This document shows, in pieces, positions 1 to 9,639 of a DNA stretch of 64,000 nucleotides. The stretch's first letter is position 1, and each line of letters begins with the position of its first letter. The notes beneath the pieces are model-generated. The model saw only the letters and a program-made list of their open reading frames with translations, ran no database searches and was not told the DNA's origin. Location of the stretch: NCBI GenBank assembly GCA_965199805.1, contig CBDATO010000001.1, positions 3,447,591 through 3,511,590 on the forward strand, in the 5' to 3' direction. A program made the position numbers and the translations under genes. The stretch comes from DATAZK01 sp965199805 (GTDB taxonomy: Bacteria; Actinomycetota; Actinomycetes; Frankiales; Frankiaceae).

Positions 1-1154
1 AGATCGGACCGTTCGAAGTTCGCGCGCGGGAAGCGGGCTTTGACTAGCGAGGTGGCGCCGAGTGACGTGCCGGTGAGCTTCGCGTCCGGTGCGGTCGCGA
101 AAGCGAGGGTGCCTAGATAGAAGTCGCTGTCTGCAAGGTCGGCTCCGGGCAGCGACGCGTAGCTGAGGAAGGCTCCTTGCAGGTTGGTCGTGCGCAGGTC
201 GGCCTTGGGGCACTGGGCGTACGCAGCGACCCGGCAACCGTTCACGACGGACCCGGCGGAGAGCTGGGTCCCGTTGAGCAGGGCGTTGATCGCGCCGTAA
301 AAGACGTTCGTTGACGGCAGCGGGATGGGCTGGGTGCCTTGCGCGGGGGGCTGCTGACCGGGGCACAGGCCCTTCCGGGGGTTCTTGACGTTTCCGTCCG
401 GCATGAGGGTGTTGCAATACACGGCGCCGGTCAGGTCGGCGTCCGTCAACGTCGAGCCGGTGAGGTCGGCGTTGGAGAGGTTGACACGCACCATGCGCGC
501 CCGGGTCAGGTTGTTGCCGTTGAAGTCGGTGTCCGAGAGGTTCGCGCCGGTGAGATCAGCACCGGTGAGATCACTGGCCACGACCGCGCCGAAATTAGCG
601 TTGAGGCCGCGCAGGTTGGCTCCGGCGAGGTCGGAGTCGTCGATGCTGGCGAGGTGCAGCTCGGCATTCTCGAGTGAGAGGCCCCGTGCTTGAACCCGGT
701 TCAATGACGTGCCGGTGAGCTTGGTATTGCTGAGGTCGGCGCCGGTCATATTCGCGTACGTGAAGCTGGCGAGAGCGACGGTAGCGCCGCGCAGCTGTGC
801 GCCGCTGAGGTCGGCGTACTGCAGCTGCGCGCCGCGCAGCATGGCGCCGTTCAGGTCTGTGCGCGCGCATTCCGTGCGCGGCTTGACGACGCAGGTCCCG
901 ACCGTCGTGCCGTAACGGATGCGAGGGCTGCTGCCCTGCAGGAGCAGACCGTAATACGGACTTGTGGTCGGAACTAGAATGGTATTTCCGGCCTTCGACG
1001 GCGTGGGCTGGGCGGCCGCGGTGGGAGCAGCTGTCGCACTCGGAGCGGCCGGCGAGCCGCCCGCGGTGCTTGTCGAGCAGGCGGTTGCCGTCAGCATGCT
1101 GATGGCTGCGACGCCGCCGGCAAGTGCCACGGCTGCGGGGCGGGGACGGGGCAT
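1..1154 (-). CDS. Pentapeptide-repeat lipoprotein, 3' end cut by window edge
   Basis: The open frame starts at the ATG at 1154 and runs off the left edge without a stop. The first 26 residues are a signal peptide ending at a Cys (TATAC), so a secreted lipoprotein is likely. Residues from about 85 on are tandem pentapeptides of the A(D/N)LxG type (for example GADLSNTKLTG, GANLRGLNANFG, GADLTGANLSDTDF), which fold as a right-handed beta-helix. A linker near residue 225 separates two repeat blocks. It is paralogous to the broken gene at 45266-46485. A copy of the shared 24-nt motif lies 37 nt upstream. The molecular role is unknown; pentapeptide proteins are often binding scaffolds. Confidence 0.85.
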   Translation of the reverse strand, partial: MPRPRPAAVALAGGVAAISMLTATACSTSTAGGSPAAPSATAAPTAAAQPTPSKAGNTILVPTTSPYYGLLLQGSSPRIRYGTTVGTCVVKPRTECARTDLNGAMLRGAQLQYADLSGAQLRGATVALASFTYANMTGADLSNTKLTGTSLNRVQARGLSLENAELHLASIDDSDLAGANLRGLNANFGAVVASDLTGADLTGANLSDTDFNGNNLTRARMVRVNLSNADLTGSTLTDADLTGAVYCNTLMPDGNVKNPRKGLCPGQQPPAQGTQPIPLPSTNVFYGAINALLNGTQLSAGSVVNGCRVAAYAQCPKADLRTTNLQGAFLSYASLPGADLADSDFYLGTLAFATAPDAKLTGTSLGATSLVKARFPRANFERSD

Positions 1155-1191
1155 GATCACCGGGTGATCGTCTAACCGTTCATGGCTCGAG

Positions 1192-1215
1192 CGCCCTAGG
1201 AGAAATCACCAGTGC
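1192..1215 (-). promoter_or_regulatory. Shared 24-nt promoter-like motif, copy 1
   Basis: On the minus strand it reads GCACTG, nine bases, then CCTAGGGCG, and lies 37 nt before the pentapeptide lipoprotein start. It differs from copy 6 at only three of 24 positions. It also overlaps the likely GTG start of the divergent MFS gene. Its role as promoter or operator is inferred from its repeated position upstream of genes. Confidence 0.65.
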
Positions 1216-2666
1216 CTTGCTCGCGGGTCGAAGGGCCTCCACCTGTTGAGGGTCCGCCGGCGGCAGAAAACCGGCGGCGCTGGTGGGTACTGGTCTTCGT
1301 TCTCGTTGCGCGATGCATGGATTTGCTCGACGGCACGATGACGACTGTGGCGTCGGCGGGCATCGCCCGCGACCTGCAGGCATCCAGCACGCAGCTGCAA
1401 TGGATCCTCGGTGCCTACGGGTTGACGTTCGCGGCGGGCCTGGTAGCCGGTGCACGGCTCGGTGACATTCTCGGGCGCAAGCAGCTATTTCTCGTCGGCG
1501 TCACCTGTTACGTGCTGTCCGCGGTCGGATGTGCCGCGGCACCGGACAGCGGCGTTCTGATCGGTTTCCGGCTGCTACAGGGCCTCGGAGCCGCGCTGCT
1601 CATTCCTCAAGGACTGGGCTTGATCAGGGCGGTCTTCGCCGGCGAGCAGCTTGGCCGCGCGCTCAGCCTTATCGGGCCAGTGGTCGGTCTCGCGTCCGTC
1701 TTCGGCCCCGTGCTCGGCGGGTTGATCATTGATGCAGATCTGTACGGTTGGGGCTGGCGGCCGGTGTTTCTTATTCACGTTCTGCTCGGCGTGATTGCCG
1801 CTGTGGGGGCACAGCGCCAGTTCCCGCAGTCACGCCTGAGGCCGGCGCCCCGCCTGGACCTCGGCGGCTGCCTCCTGCTGGGACTCTTCTCGGGCTTGTT
1901 GATCTATCCGTTGATCCAGGGCCGTGACAGTGACTGGGCACCCTGGACCTTCGGAATGATCGCAGCCAGCGGCTTGGCCCTGGCCGGCTTCGTCGTGTGG
2001 ACCAGACGCCGGCTGCGTACGGGCCGGGATCCGCTGGTTGTCCCGAGCGTCTTCGATCACCGCGCTTTCACGGCCGGCATCGTCACGATGTTCGCGCTGT
2101 TCAGCGGGATGATCGGCGGCATCTTCACGTTGACGGTCTTCCTGCGCTTCGGGCAGCAGGTGTCTGCCGTACGCGCGGGTCTGACGTTGACGCCCTTCGC
2201 CGCGGGCCTGGCCGCCGGCGCGGTACTGGCGTCGATGGTGGTCGTGCCGCGGCTGGGCCGGACGACCCTGCAGCTCGGCGCGCTCCTGATGGGCGCCGGT
2301 TCATTGGCGACGTGGCGCGTCGTAGACGGCAGCGGCCTCGACACGAGTGCTGCGGCGCTGATCGGACCTCAGCTGACTCTCGGTGTCGGCATCGGGCTGA
2401 TCCTTGCGCCGCTCATCGACTTCGTCGTCGGTTCGGTACGCGATTTCGAGGTCGGGTCGGCCACCGGCGTCTTCAATTTCGTCCAGCAGCTCGCCGGCGC
2501 GGCGGGCGTCGCGACCATCGGAACACTCTTCTTCAGCGTCTTGGACGATGCCGGATTCGCCGCGGCCTATACGCGTTGCCTGCTCGTCGAGGCGGCATTG
2601 GCGGCGACGCTGTTCGTCGTAACGTTCCTGTTGCCGCGCAGGCCTCCAGCCGCGCTGAACGCTTGA
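1212..2666 (+). CDS. MFS drug:H+ antiporter-like exporter (14-TM type)
   Basis: This 484-residue protein has the layout of EmrB/QacA-type exporters. The first helix begins near residue 25 (WWVLVFVLVA), followed by the motif-A-like loop GARLGDILGRKQ near residue 80 and about 14 hydrophobic segments. It probably exports a small hydrophobic compound using the proton gradient; the substrate is unknown. The GTG at 1212 is chosen because AGGAG lies nine bases upstream and no other start precedes TM1. It is divergent from the pentapeptide lipoprotein and convergent with the LAL regulator; a 13-bp dyad (GACTCA-G-TGAGTC, 2665-2677) covers both stop codons. Confidence 0.85.
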   Translation: MPCSRVEGPPPVEGPPAAENRRRWWVLVFVLVARCMDLLDGTMTTVASAGIARDLQASSTQLQWILGAYGLTFAAGLVAGARLGDILGRKQLFLVGVTCYVLSAVGCAAAPDSGVLIGFRLLQGLGAALLIPQGLGLIRAVFAGEQLGRALSLIGPVVGLASVFGPVLGGLIIDADLYGWGWRPVFLIHVLLGVIAAVGAQRQFPQSRLRPAPRLDLGGCLLLGLFSGLLIYPLIQGRDSDWAPWTFGMIAASGLALAGFVVWTRRRLRTGRDPLVVPSVFDHRAFTAGIVTMFALFSGMIGGIFTLTVFLRFGQQVSAVRAGLTLTPFAAGLAAGAVLASMVVVPRLGRTTLQLGALLMGAGSLATWRVVDGSGLDTSAAALIGPQLTLGVGIGLILAPLIDFVVGSVRDFEVGSATGVFNFVQQLAGAAGVATIGTLFFSVLDDAGFAAAYTRCLLVEAALAATLFVVTFLLPRRPPAALNA

Positions 2667-2667
2667 C

Positions 2668-5375
2668 TCAGTGAGTCGTCAGCCAGTCGGCCAGGCCGAA
2701 CAGGCCCGGGTTGGTTCGAGCCAGGTCACTGAGCTGATGACGCGATCCGACACCGGCTTTGCCGTAGATGTTTCCCAGGTGGTAGCCGACCGTGCTCTGG
2801 GTGATGAACAGCTCACGAGAAATCTGCGCGTAGCTCATGCCGGTGAGCAGCAAGGTCAGGACGTCGTTCTCCCGCTCGGTCAAGGTGACCCCGCCGGGTA
2901 GCGCGGAGATCGATGGCGGCACGGCCGGATCCGTTCGCATCGTCCGCAGCCGCTCGAGATAGGGCGCCGCGCCCAGCCGAGCGTAGATCTCGTCGGCCTG
3001 CCGCAGCGATTCGTCGCGGGCGAGACCGAGCGCCGCAGCGACGCGAGCCCGGTCGACGAGGGCGTGCGCCAGGTAAAGCGGAAGTTCGAGGTCTGCGGAG
3101 ACGGCCGCGTCCAGGTGCTCGAGGGCGGCCGTCGCGTCCCCGCGCGCCTCGCACACCAGTCCACGGAACCAGCTGCCGACGGCGCCCGCCCAGGGAGCGG
3201 CCGGTCGAAGGGTTTCCAGCCGCGCCGTTTGAATGTCTGCCTCATTCAGACGCCCAGCCCATACCAACGCCGGCACATAGATCAGCATCAGCGTCGGACT
3301 CGGTGGCGACCATCGGTCAATCTCGAAGCGGGTTCCTTCTAATGCGGAGAGCGCGGAGCGCTGCTCGTCCGGCGATCCTCCGGCGTGGGCGCGGGCCAGG
3401 AACGTCCCAGCGAACTGCATGCACGCTTCCAACCAAGGTGACTTGGTCAGGAGCGCACGTCCACGTTCGATGGCCTCGTCGGCGTCTGCGAACCGTCCGG
3501 AACCGATATCCACCAAGGGGGCCAAGGCCGCGGTCATCTGATGAACGACATCCCCGCCGATGTCGAAGGCCTGCCGGAACTGACCCGGGCGCGCGCCCAG
3601 TCGCCGTTCAACCACTGCACGAAGCCTAGGTGGGCATGGAACGACCCGGCGCCGAGGTCGGTCACGCCATCAACGATGCGTCGGGTGGCTTCCTCCAAAT
3701 CGGCTTCGGCTTCTCGGGTCAGCCCCATGGTCGCCCGAAGAGCCCCGCGGAACGCTAATGCGCCGGTCGCCGGCAAGGGAACCGCATGCGCGGCGGGCAT
3801 CATGGCCAGACCGTCAAGGATCGGGCCGATCCCGTCCTGCCTGATCGCTATCTGGCTGCGAGCAACCAATTCGAGACCGTCACACTCCGTGGCGCCCGTG
3901 CGGACGTCGGCCACCTGGTCGAGTGCTTCGACGATGTCCTCGGTGGGATGACCGAGACACATGCGGGCCCAGCCGAGAAGGACTGCGGCTCGATGGCATA
4001 CCGGGTCGTCGACCGGATCGCCTCCGTCGACGACGGGCGTCAAGAAGGAAATGGCATCCTGATAGCGCCGCTGCTGAATCGCATAACGGCCGAGGACCAG
4101 GCTGCGCCACGCCGACTCGCCGGCGGCGAGGACGTCGTCGATTTCCGCTGCGATGAACGGCAAGTCGGTGGCCACGACCGAGGCGTGCAGGGACTGCAGC
4201 CACCGTTTCTCTCGCAGCGCCGGTCGGGACGTCAATGCGCTGGCCCAGCGTAAGTACTGGCCGGCGAGTCTGAAAGAGCGTTTGGCGAAGAGCTCTTCGG
4301 CGTAGTCGGCCATGTCGTCGGCGAGCACGTTGTCGTATTGCTCGGCCGCTGCCATTCGGTGTTGCAGTGCGGCCGACCGTGACTCGACCAGTGTTGCGGC
4401 CCGCGCGTGCAAGCTGCGCAGCAACGGCAGGGGAGTTTGCTGATGGATGGACGCCCGAATTAGCGCATGGGCTGGGCGGACTCGCAGCGGCTCGCTTGCC
4501 CGGTCGAGGTTCACGAAGCTGGCCTCGGCCAGTTGCTGCGCGGCTTTTGAGGGGGCGCCCATTTCGCAAACCGCAGCCGCCTGCGCGAGAGGCGTCCAGG
4601 AGGACCCCAGAATGCAGACAGATCGCAACAGCGCGAGAGCTGCGTCGTCCAGGCGTGCAGCTCGTGTGGCGATCGAGCGCGCGAACAGCGCAGGCGGCGG
4701 AAGCATCCCCGCTGCGGCGAGCTCGTCGAGGTTGTGCTCCGCGAGCAATGACGTGAGGTACAGCGGATTGCCGCCGGTGTGCTCGTGCAGCCGTTCGGCC
4801 AGCTCTCGGGAGAGCTCGGGCCAGCGGTACCGGCCGAGCTCGACGATCTGATCGGTATTGAGACCTTGCAGCCGGATGTGCACCGCAGGCGGACGGCTGG
4901 CGACCCACCGCTGCCATCCGGTATGCAGCTCAGGTACAAGCGGCCGGGTCGCGACGGCCACTAGCAGCCGGTCACCGGACGTGCGTCGCAGCAGCCAGAG
5001 CAGCGCTTCGACCGATTCGGGGTCGGCCCAGTGCAGATCATCGACGGCGAGCAGCACCGGGCCGGCGGTCGACACCGCATCCAACCGGTTGCGCAGGACC
5101 AGCGCCGCCACTCGAGTCGGCACATCACTGCTATCGGCCGAGATTGTCGGGTCGGCGTCCCACTGCGACAACAGGGTGAACGGGGCCGTATCGCCCTCAA
5201 GGCCGTCTGCACGAAGGACGCGGAAATCCGGCGCCGAAGCCGCGATCTCGTTCAGGAGCGCCGACTTCCCGAAACCGGCCTCCGCCTCGACGACGAGAAC
5301 GTGCGGCTCTCCGGCGCGTGCGCGTCCGACCACCGCGTCGATCCGCTGAAGATCGTCCGGATGCCACAAGTGCAA
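2668..5375 (-). CDS. LuxR-type LAL (MalT-like) transcription regulator, single frameshift
   Basis: The frame is split by one missing base near 3590: AGTTCC here corresponds to AGTTTC in the paralog at 53987-56698. Repairing it gives about 902 residues, matching the 903-residue paralog. The N-terminus has Walker A (GFGKS) and Walker B (VLLAVDDLHWAD), a long helical TPR-like middle follows, and the C-terminus is a LuxR HTH with recognition segment TQSTVGYHLGNIYGK. The TTG at 5375 is chosen because GAGGAGG lies seven bases upstream and it aligns with the paralog start. It is the third gene of an operon with the membrane protein and oxygenase, 59 nt after the oxygenase. It is probably an ATP-dependent activator of this cluster. 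Confidence 0.8.
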
Positions 5376-5434
5376 CGAAATGCCTCCTCGTGGCAATCGC
5401 GGGCCTCGGAGCATTGTCGACCTACATGCGTGAT

Positions 5435-6868
5435 TCAGGCCAGGGGAATCCACGTCCCATGCAGGCCGAGCGGCACCCGCTGCGGAAGCCGCACGGTCGC
5501 GACCGGGCCTGCGGACGGATCTGCAGCCGGCAGCACGAGCAACCGGCTCGTCAGATCGGTGCGGTCGGTCGCGAATGTGATCCACCAACCGCGAGAGGAA
5601 TCAGGGTCACCGGCGTGTGGGACAAAAACTTGTTCTCCGACGGCCAGATCGCCCGCGAACCACGTCACGAAGGAGCCGCTGGCGGTGTCGTACCAACCCA
5701 GCGAGTCCGCGTCACCGTTCAGCAGGGGCTTCGCTGCGGTCTTCAGAGACGTGCCGATCTGACGGTGCTCTCCGGTCAGCATCCGGTCGTCGATGCGCGG
5801 GAACTCCATGCCCCGGTCGGCGAGCACCTCGCGCGTCACAATGCCGGTGCCCGGATCGAGCCTGAGGCGAGCCAACGATCCGGTAGCGGCCACGTCACGA
5901 GCCAGCCCGCTTGGAGCCGTCCACTGTACGTAGTCGAGCACGATCCGTGGTGTCCCATCAGTGGCTACGGAGTCGAAGGCGTTGACGGTGTGCCACAGCC
6001 AGAACGGGTCGGTCGACAGCCAGCGGATGGCACCGCCGTCGCGTGGGATCACGGCGATCCGGGTGCCGTGCTTGGGCTCCCACGACAACGGGGATCCGTT
6101 CGACATGACGGGGTCGAAGAAGAGCGGCCCGAGTACGAGCACGACGTGGGTCGCGGTCAGTGCCATGTCGTGGACGAGGACCGGCCGGGTGACGCCGTCG
6201 ACCGGTGTCTGCGCCCGGATGGGGATGCCGTCGGCGCCGATGACCGACCAGGTCAGATACGGCGCGTCGAGCCCGTAGCAGAAGGAGACCATCTCTCCGG
6301 TGGCCGGATCGACCTTCGGGTGCGCCGTCACGCCCGAAGGAAGCATCCCGCAGAACGTCTCGCGTTCGAGCGTCTCCAGGTCGGAGGAAATGGTGAACGG
6401 AGGCGCGGATTCACCGAGAGCCAGCAACCGGCCACCGTGCCAGACGACGTTGATCCCAGGCAGATCCTTGTGCGTATGAGCCAGTGAGGGGCCTACGAGG
6501 TCGGGCCCGGGACTGTAGCCGCGTCCGGTGATGCCCGGCCACAGCGCCCGACCGGCTGCCTCTTCCGCCACGACGGCGGGCGTGCGGACGAATCGGTTGG
6601 TGTAGCGAGCCCTTCCGTTGCGGAAGGAGACGCGGTGCAGCATGCCGTCGCCGTCCAGCGGATACAGGTATGCGCCGAGCGGGCTGAACCGCGGGTTCGG
6701 ACCGTTCCGTACGTAGTCGCCGTCGAACTCGGGGGGAAGTTCGCCCTCTATGACGAGGTCCGGGACGTCGACCTCACGCACCTGCGGTGCGAAGACGTCC
6801 CGCAGGTGGGGCTCGGTGGCCATGTCGATCGGCTGCGGCGCTGAAGTGCGCATGGCGGCGGCGCTCAT
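5435..6868 (-). CDS. Carotenoid cleavage oxygenase (RPE65/CCD family)
   Basis: The 477-residue protein is full length for the family. The four iron-binding histidines are visible at about residues 183 (TAHPK), 233 (VHDMA), 293 (LWHTVNAF) and 470 (GLHGTW), with the signatures YVRNGPNPRF and LDGDGMLHR near the N-terminus. Such enzymes use Fe(II) and O2 to cleave a double bond of carotenoids, apocarotenoids or stilbenes; the substrate cannot be read from sequence. Its ATG overlaps the stop of the upstream membrane protein (ATGA, 6865-6868), so the two are translationally coupled. No carotenoid synthesis genes are in the window. A close paralog is at 52520-53980. Confidence 0.9.
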   Translation of the reverse strand: MSAAAMRTSAPQPIDMATEPHLRDVFAPQVREVDVPDLVIEGELPPEFDGDYVRNGPNPRFSPLGAYLYPLDGDGMLHRVSFRNGRARYTNRFVRTPAVVAEEAAGRALWPGITGRGYSPGPDLVGPSLAHTHKDLPGINVVWHGGRLLALGESAPPFTISSDLETLERETFCGMLPSGVTAHPKVDPATGEMVSFCYGLDAPYLTWSVIGADGIPIRAQTPVDGVTRPVLVHDMALTATHVVLVLGPLFFDPVMSNGSPLSWEPKHGTRIAVIPRDGGAIRWLSTDPFWLWHTVNAFDSVATDGTPRIVLDYVQWTAPSGLARDVAATGSLARLRLDPGTGIVTREVLADRGMEFPRIDDRMLTGEHRQIGTSLKTAAKPLLNGDADSLGWYDTASGSFVTWFAGDLAVGEQVFVPHAGDPDSSRGWWITFATDRTDLTSRLLVLPAADPSAGPVATVRLPQRVPLGLHGTWIPLA

Positions 6869-7500
6869 CGGTTACCCGGGTGCTGCACCTGTGCGGGCGC
6901 CAGTCCAGCGGCGCGCCGGCCCGCGTCCTCGCTGAGGGTCTGGGTCTGCTTGACCGCCCACAGGATCAGGACGATCGGCAGCCCCCAGTTCAGAAGCAGA
7001 TCGACCGGTCGGGCGCCTGCAACCGGGTCCAACGCAGGGTCGATGGCCCCGGCCAGCAGGTGCCCGGCGCCCATGACGAGCGCGACGAAGCCCCAGATCG
7101 CGCTGATCTTGCGGTTCACGGCGCGGAACGCCGGCGAGGACCAGTGCTCGCGCGGCACGGATTCGCGGGCGTACTGCTCCGTGAACGGCACGGTGATCGC
7201 CGAGAGGAGCATGACCGCCGCAAGCAGCAGCGCGGCGCTGCCTCGGCCGTAGTCGGCGATCCAGTCCACGGTCGACTCGCTGCCGGCGAATGCGATGGCG
7301 GCAAGCGCGCCGAAGGTCGCGACGCCCGTGACGTCGATGATTTTGAGCCCGGTCTTCTCGCTGTTGGCCACGATGAGCACCAGCGACAGCGCCGCCGCCG
7401 CGAGGGCCGCGATCGCAGTTGCGTCGGCGCCTCGCCTGTTGATGACCACGCTGAAAACCACCCACGGAATGAGACTCAAGAACATTCTCTTGCTGTTCAC
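6865..7500 (-). CDS. Conserved membrane protein, paralog 1 of 3
   Basis: The protein has about 211 residues and several hydrophobic segments (for example MFLSLIPWVVFSVVI at the start). It shares the signature FTxQYARxSVPxxxW, then FRxxNRxxxAxWG and HLLAG, with paralogs at 44577-45197 and 51732-52346. I do not recognise a named family. The GTG at 7500 is chosen over an upstream ATG because AGGAG precedes it by eight bases and the paralog begins similarly (MNSQKM against VNSKRM). It is the first gene of an operon with the carotenoid oxygenase and LAL regulator. Copy 2 of the shared motif is 76 nt upstream. A link to the oxygenase reaction is inference from gene order. Confidence 0.75.
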   Translation of the reverse strand: MNSKRMFLSLIPWVVFSVVINRRGADATAIAALAAAALSLVLIVANSEKTGLKIIDVTGVATFGALAAIAFAGSESTVDWIADYGRGSAALLLAAVMLLSAITVPFTEQYARESVPREHWSSPAFRAVNRKISAIWGFVALVMGAGHLLAGAIDPALDPVAGARPVDLLLNWGLPIVLILWAVKQTQTLSEDAGRRAAGLAPAQVQHPGNR

Positions 7501-7576
7501 CGTTAGAACTCCTAGGACGGGTGCCGCGGGCCCTGCGCCGGCGACATCTCCCTTCCTAGGACCCCAGGCCACCCGG

Positions 7577-7600
7577 CACCCTGGGCATAACTAGCAGTCC
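7577..7600 (-). promoter_or_regulatory. Shared 24-nt motif, copy 2
   Basis: The minus strand reads GGACTG, nine bases, then CCCAGGGTG. It lies 76 nt before the GTG of the operon's first gene. The middle nine bases are the least conserved of the eight copies, but the two blocks have the same spacing. A second CCTAGG (7555-7560) sits in the 5' leader and does not fit the full motif. Confidence 0.55.
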
Positions 7601-7842
7601 TCGAGCTGCGCCGCTTCTCAGGTCTCGTTGCGCCCCCGCGGCCGACTGACTTAATGACTCGGGCGATGACTCACCCGCCGGTCGGGCCGAAGGAACGGTC
7701 TTGCCGACATGCCGGTCATAGACCGGTGCGTGCGGCGGCTGCCCGAGTAACGGCGCGCATCGCTGCTGCGTGAGTTCGGCGGTCGATCACAGGCATGAAA
7801 GTGCCGTGAGCTGCGCCGGCCCGGGGCAGTGTCGAGTTCCTG

Positions 7843-9269
7843 GGCTCTTCAAAGTTGAGGGGGATTTGGGCCCTCGGCACTGGTTGTCCGGCGTGATTGC
7901 CGGGTGCAGTGAAACCGTACTCGGCGGCGTTGGTTCTGCAGGTTCCTAAAGCCGAACGCGACTCTGGCGGCGTCTTTGATCAGCCGGTTGACACCTTCGG
8001 TGCCGGCGTTGGTCACGCGAGTCTCCAGGAAGCCGAGGATCTCAGGCCACCAGTCGTCGACGGTCTGCGCGAGCCTGCTCGCTTCGGGTAGGTCGGCGAC
8101 GAGCACAACTTCGTGGAAGCGGTGCAGACGGTCGGCGATGGTGTGCCGGTCGCGGGCCGCGAGCAGCATGCGCAGCCGTTCCTTCACGGCCCAGGCGGCG
8201 GCGATCTCCTGCGTCGGATCGCCGGCGGCGAAGGCCCCTTCCAGCCGTTGCAGCCCTCGGGTCGACAGCCGGTTCCCGGCCCGCAGCAGCAGCCGCGGAT
8301 TGACCCACGCCGGGTCCGATTTGCGGCCGCGACGCCCGAGCTGCTCCCGGGTCGCCCGCTGCCGCACGTCAGTGACCATCTCGTTGCCCAGGCGCACCAA
8401 ATGAAAGTGGTCGGCGACGATGCGGGCTTGCGGCAAGGTCTGCTCAACAGCGCGGCGGTAGGCAGCGCACGGGTCGATCGCCACGATCTGCACCTGAGCC
8501 TTCCAGACATCGCCGCGGGCATCGAGCCAGTCGGTGACGGCGGCCGAGCTACGTCCTGCCGACTGACCAAGCAGCCCACCCGTGCCAGACAGGTCCACAA
8601 AGTTGGTCTCGAACATCTGCAGCCGCACCCATCCGCCTGACGGCGATCGAGTCCAGCGGGGCCGTCCCCGCCGGGTCTCATCAATTCCCAGCACCCGCGG
8701 CGCATCCGGTTCGGTAAGCAGCTCATCGGCATGAGCGACGAACGCGGCGTGAGCGATCGGCCAACTCATCGGCAACTTGGCCGTCACCGCCAACACCGAC
8801 TGGCCGGACCCGATCGCCGCACCGGCAGCGCGCCGGCACCGGCCGGTGAGGCGAGCTCCGGCCGGTAGCTCATCGATCTGTTCGGTAAACGCCTTAAGCG
8901 GACACCAAGGCTGCACACACCGGTACTGCCGCTTATGCCAGCGCACCGCAAGCGGCGCCTCGCCATACGGCAGGTCCTTCGGCCGGGTCGTGCGCCGCTG
9001 GCGCAGCACCGTCGAGAACGTCCCACATGCCGGGCAGGCCGCCGCGTCCGGATCGGTGGTCACCACATGCACGACGCGGACGCCGTCATCGTCGTGTTCA
9101 ACCCGGTCAACAGCTACTCCGGGCAGCCCGAACAGAATCGTCGTACCGTTTTCCACGCTCGCGGTTCCTTTCACCAGCTGCTTCAGACACAGCCAGTGTC
9201 AAGGGACCGCGAGCCCTCAGCTCACAGCACGAAGATCGTGTCCCGCTTCCCCCTCAAGTTCGAAGAACC
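7843..9269 (-). mobile_element. ISL3-family insertion sequence, apparently complete
   Basis: The ends are inverted repeats of 22 bp with 19 matches: the left end begins GGCTCTTCAAAGTTGAGGGG (7843) and the right end, read inward, begins GGTTCTTCGAACTTGAGGGG (9269). One transposase gene fills the interior. I could not see the 8-bp target duplication usual for ISL3 elements, which suggests later rearrangement at one side. Confidence 0.75.
7849..9156 (-). CDS. ISL3-family transposase
   Basis: The N-terminus carries the zinc-ribbon pattern of ISL3 transposases (CPACG near residue 31, a second Cys pair CVQPWC near residue 84). The DDE core follows, with VLGIDETRRG and a conserved block around VAIDPCAAYRRA and DHFHLVRL. 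The C-terminus TNAGTEGVNRLIK is typical. The frame opens at 9174, but the GTG at 9156 has AAGGA nine bases upstream and is the better start. There are no frameshifts, so the enzyme may be active. Confidence 0.85.
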   Translation of the reverse strand: MENGTTILFGLPGVAVDRVEHDDDGVRVVHVVTTDPDAAACPACGTFSTVLRQRRTTRPKDLPYGEAPLAVRWHKRQYRCVQPWCPLKAFTEQIDELPAGARLTGRCRRAAGAAIGSGQSVLAVTAKLPMSWPIAHAAFVAHADELLTEPDAPRVLGIDETRRGRPRWTRSPSGGWVRLQMFETNFVDLSGTGGLLGQSAGRSSAAVTDWLDARGDVWKAQVQIVAIDPCAAYRRAVEQTLPQARIVADHFHLVRLGNEMVTDVRQRATREQLGRRGRKSDPAWVNPRLLLRAGNRLSTRGLQRLEGAFAAGDPTQEIAAAWAVKERLRMLLAARDRHTIADRLHRFHEVVLVADLPEASRLAQTVDDWWPEILGFLETRVTNAGTEGVNRLIKDAARVAFGFRNLQNQRRRVRFHCTRQSRRTTSAEGPNPPQL

Positions 9270-9278
9270 ACTTAGGCG

Positions 9279-9458
9279 GTGCGGGCCTTTTGGATCGTTA
9301 ATGCGGTCGCCTTCGTCCTAGCGCTCGCAGGTGTGGTTGTGGACGTTGCGGACTCGACGCGTTGGGGCAGCTTGCTTTTGAGCGTCGCTGGTCTGTTCCT
9401 CGTGGTATCGATCCCCGTCGGAGTCGCCCAGCGTCGACCTGCGCCGAACCGGCATTAG
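9279..9458 (+). CDS. Small membrane protein, possibly truncated by the ISL3 element
   Basis: A 59-codon frame starts at GTG 9279 and ends TAG 9458. It encodes two hydrophobic stretches (WIVNAVAFVLALAGVVVDVA and LLLSVAGLFLVVSIPVGVA) and a basic tail (AQRRPAPNRH). It begins only 10 nt outside the ISL3 right end, so it may be the C-terminal part of a gene cut by the insertion. I do not recognise a family. Confidence 0.45.
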   Translation: MRAFWIVNAVAFVLALAGVVVDVADSTRWGSLLLSVAGLFLVVSIPVGVAQRRPAPNRH

Positions 9459-9510
9459 GGCTCCGAGAAGGTTGGCTTGCGCCGGCGGTTGGCCGGTTGT
9501 CTCATGGTTC

Positions 9511-9639
9511 ATGAAGCCGTTCGATCTAGTTGCCGGTGCATCACGAGCAGACGGTCCACCTGACTGGCTGCTCATCTCGCTGTTTGCCGGTGTCATAGCC
9601 GGCGGACTCCTTATTTGGCTCGCTGGTCGCCGCAAGTAG
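9511..9639 (+). CDS. Small single-pass membrane protein (42 aa), tentative
   Basis: ATG 9511 to TAG 9639 encodes a hydrophilic N-terminus, one hydrophobic helix (WLLISLFAGVIAGGLLIWLAG) and a basic end (RRK), the layout of a membrane micropeptide. No strong ribosome binding site is visible. It follows another small membrane gene on the same strand. Confidence 0.35.
   Translation: MKPFDLVAGASRADGPPDWLLISLFAGVIAGGLLIWLAGRRK

Noticed and set aside
339..693. Plus-strand open frames across the pentapeptide gene
   Set aside because: They are reverse-strand shadows of a periodic repeat gene; their regular composition comes from the repeats.
3621..3640. CCTAGG at about 3626, resembling the motif core
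   Set aside because: It is inside the LAL coding region and lacks the GGACTG block at the fixed distance.
3880..4917. 345-codon minus-strand frame inside the first LAL gene
   Set aside because: It is arginine-rich and overlaps the conserved LAL frame throughout; a shadow.
7511..7516. CCTAGG just before the membrane protein GTG
   Set aside because: It forms the AGGAG ribosome binding site and lacks the left block. The full motif is at 7577-7600.
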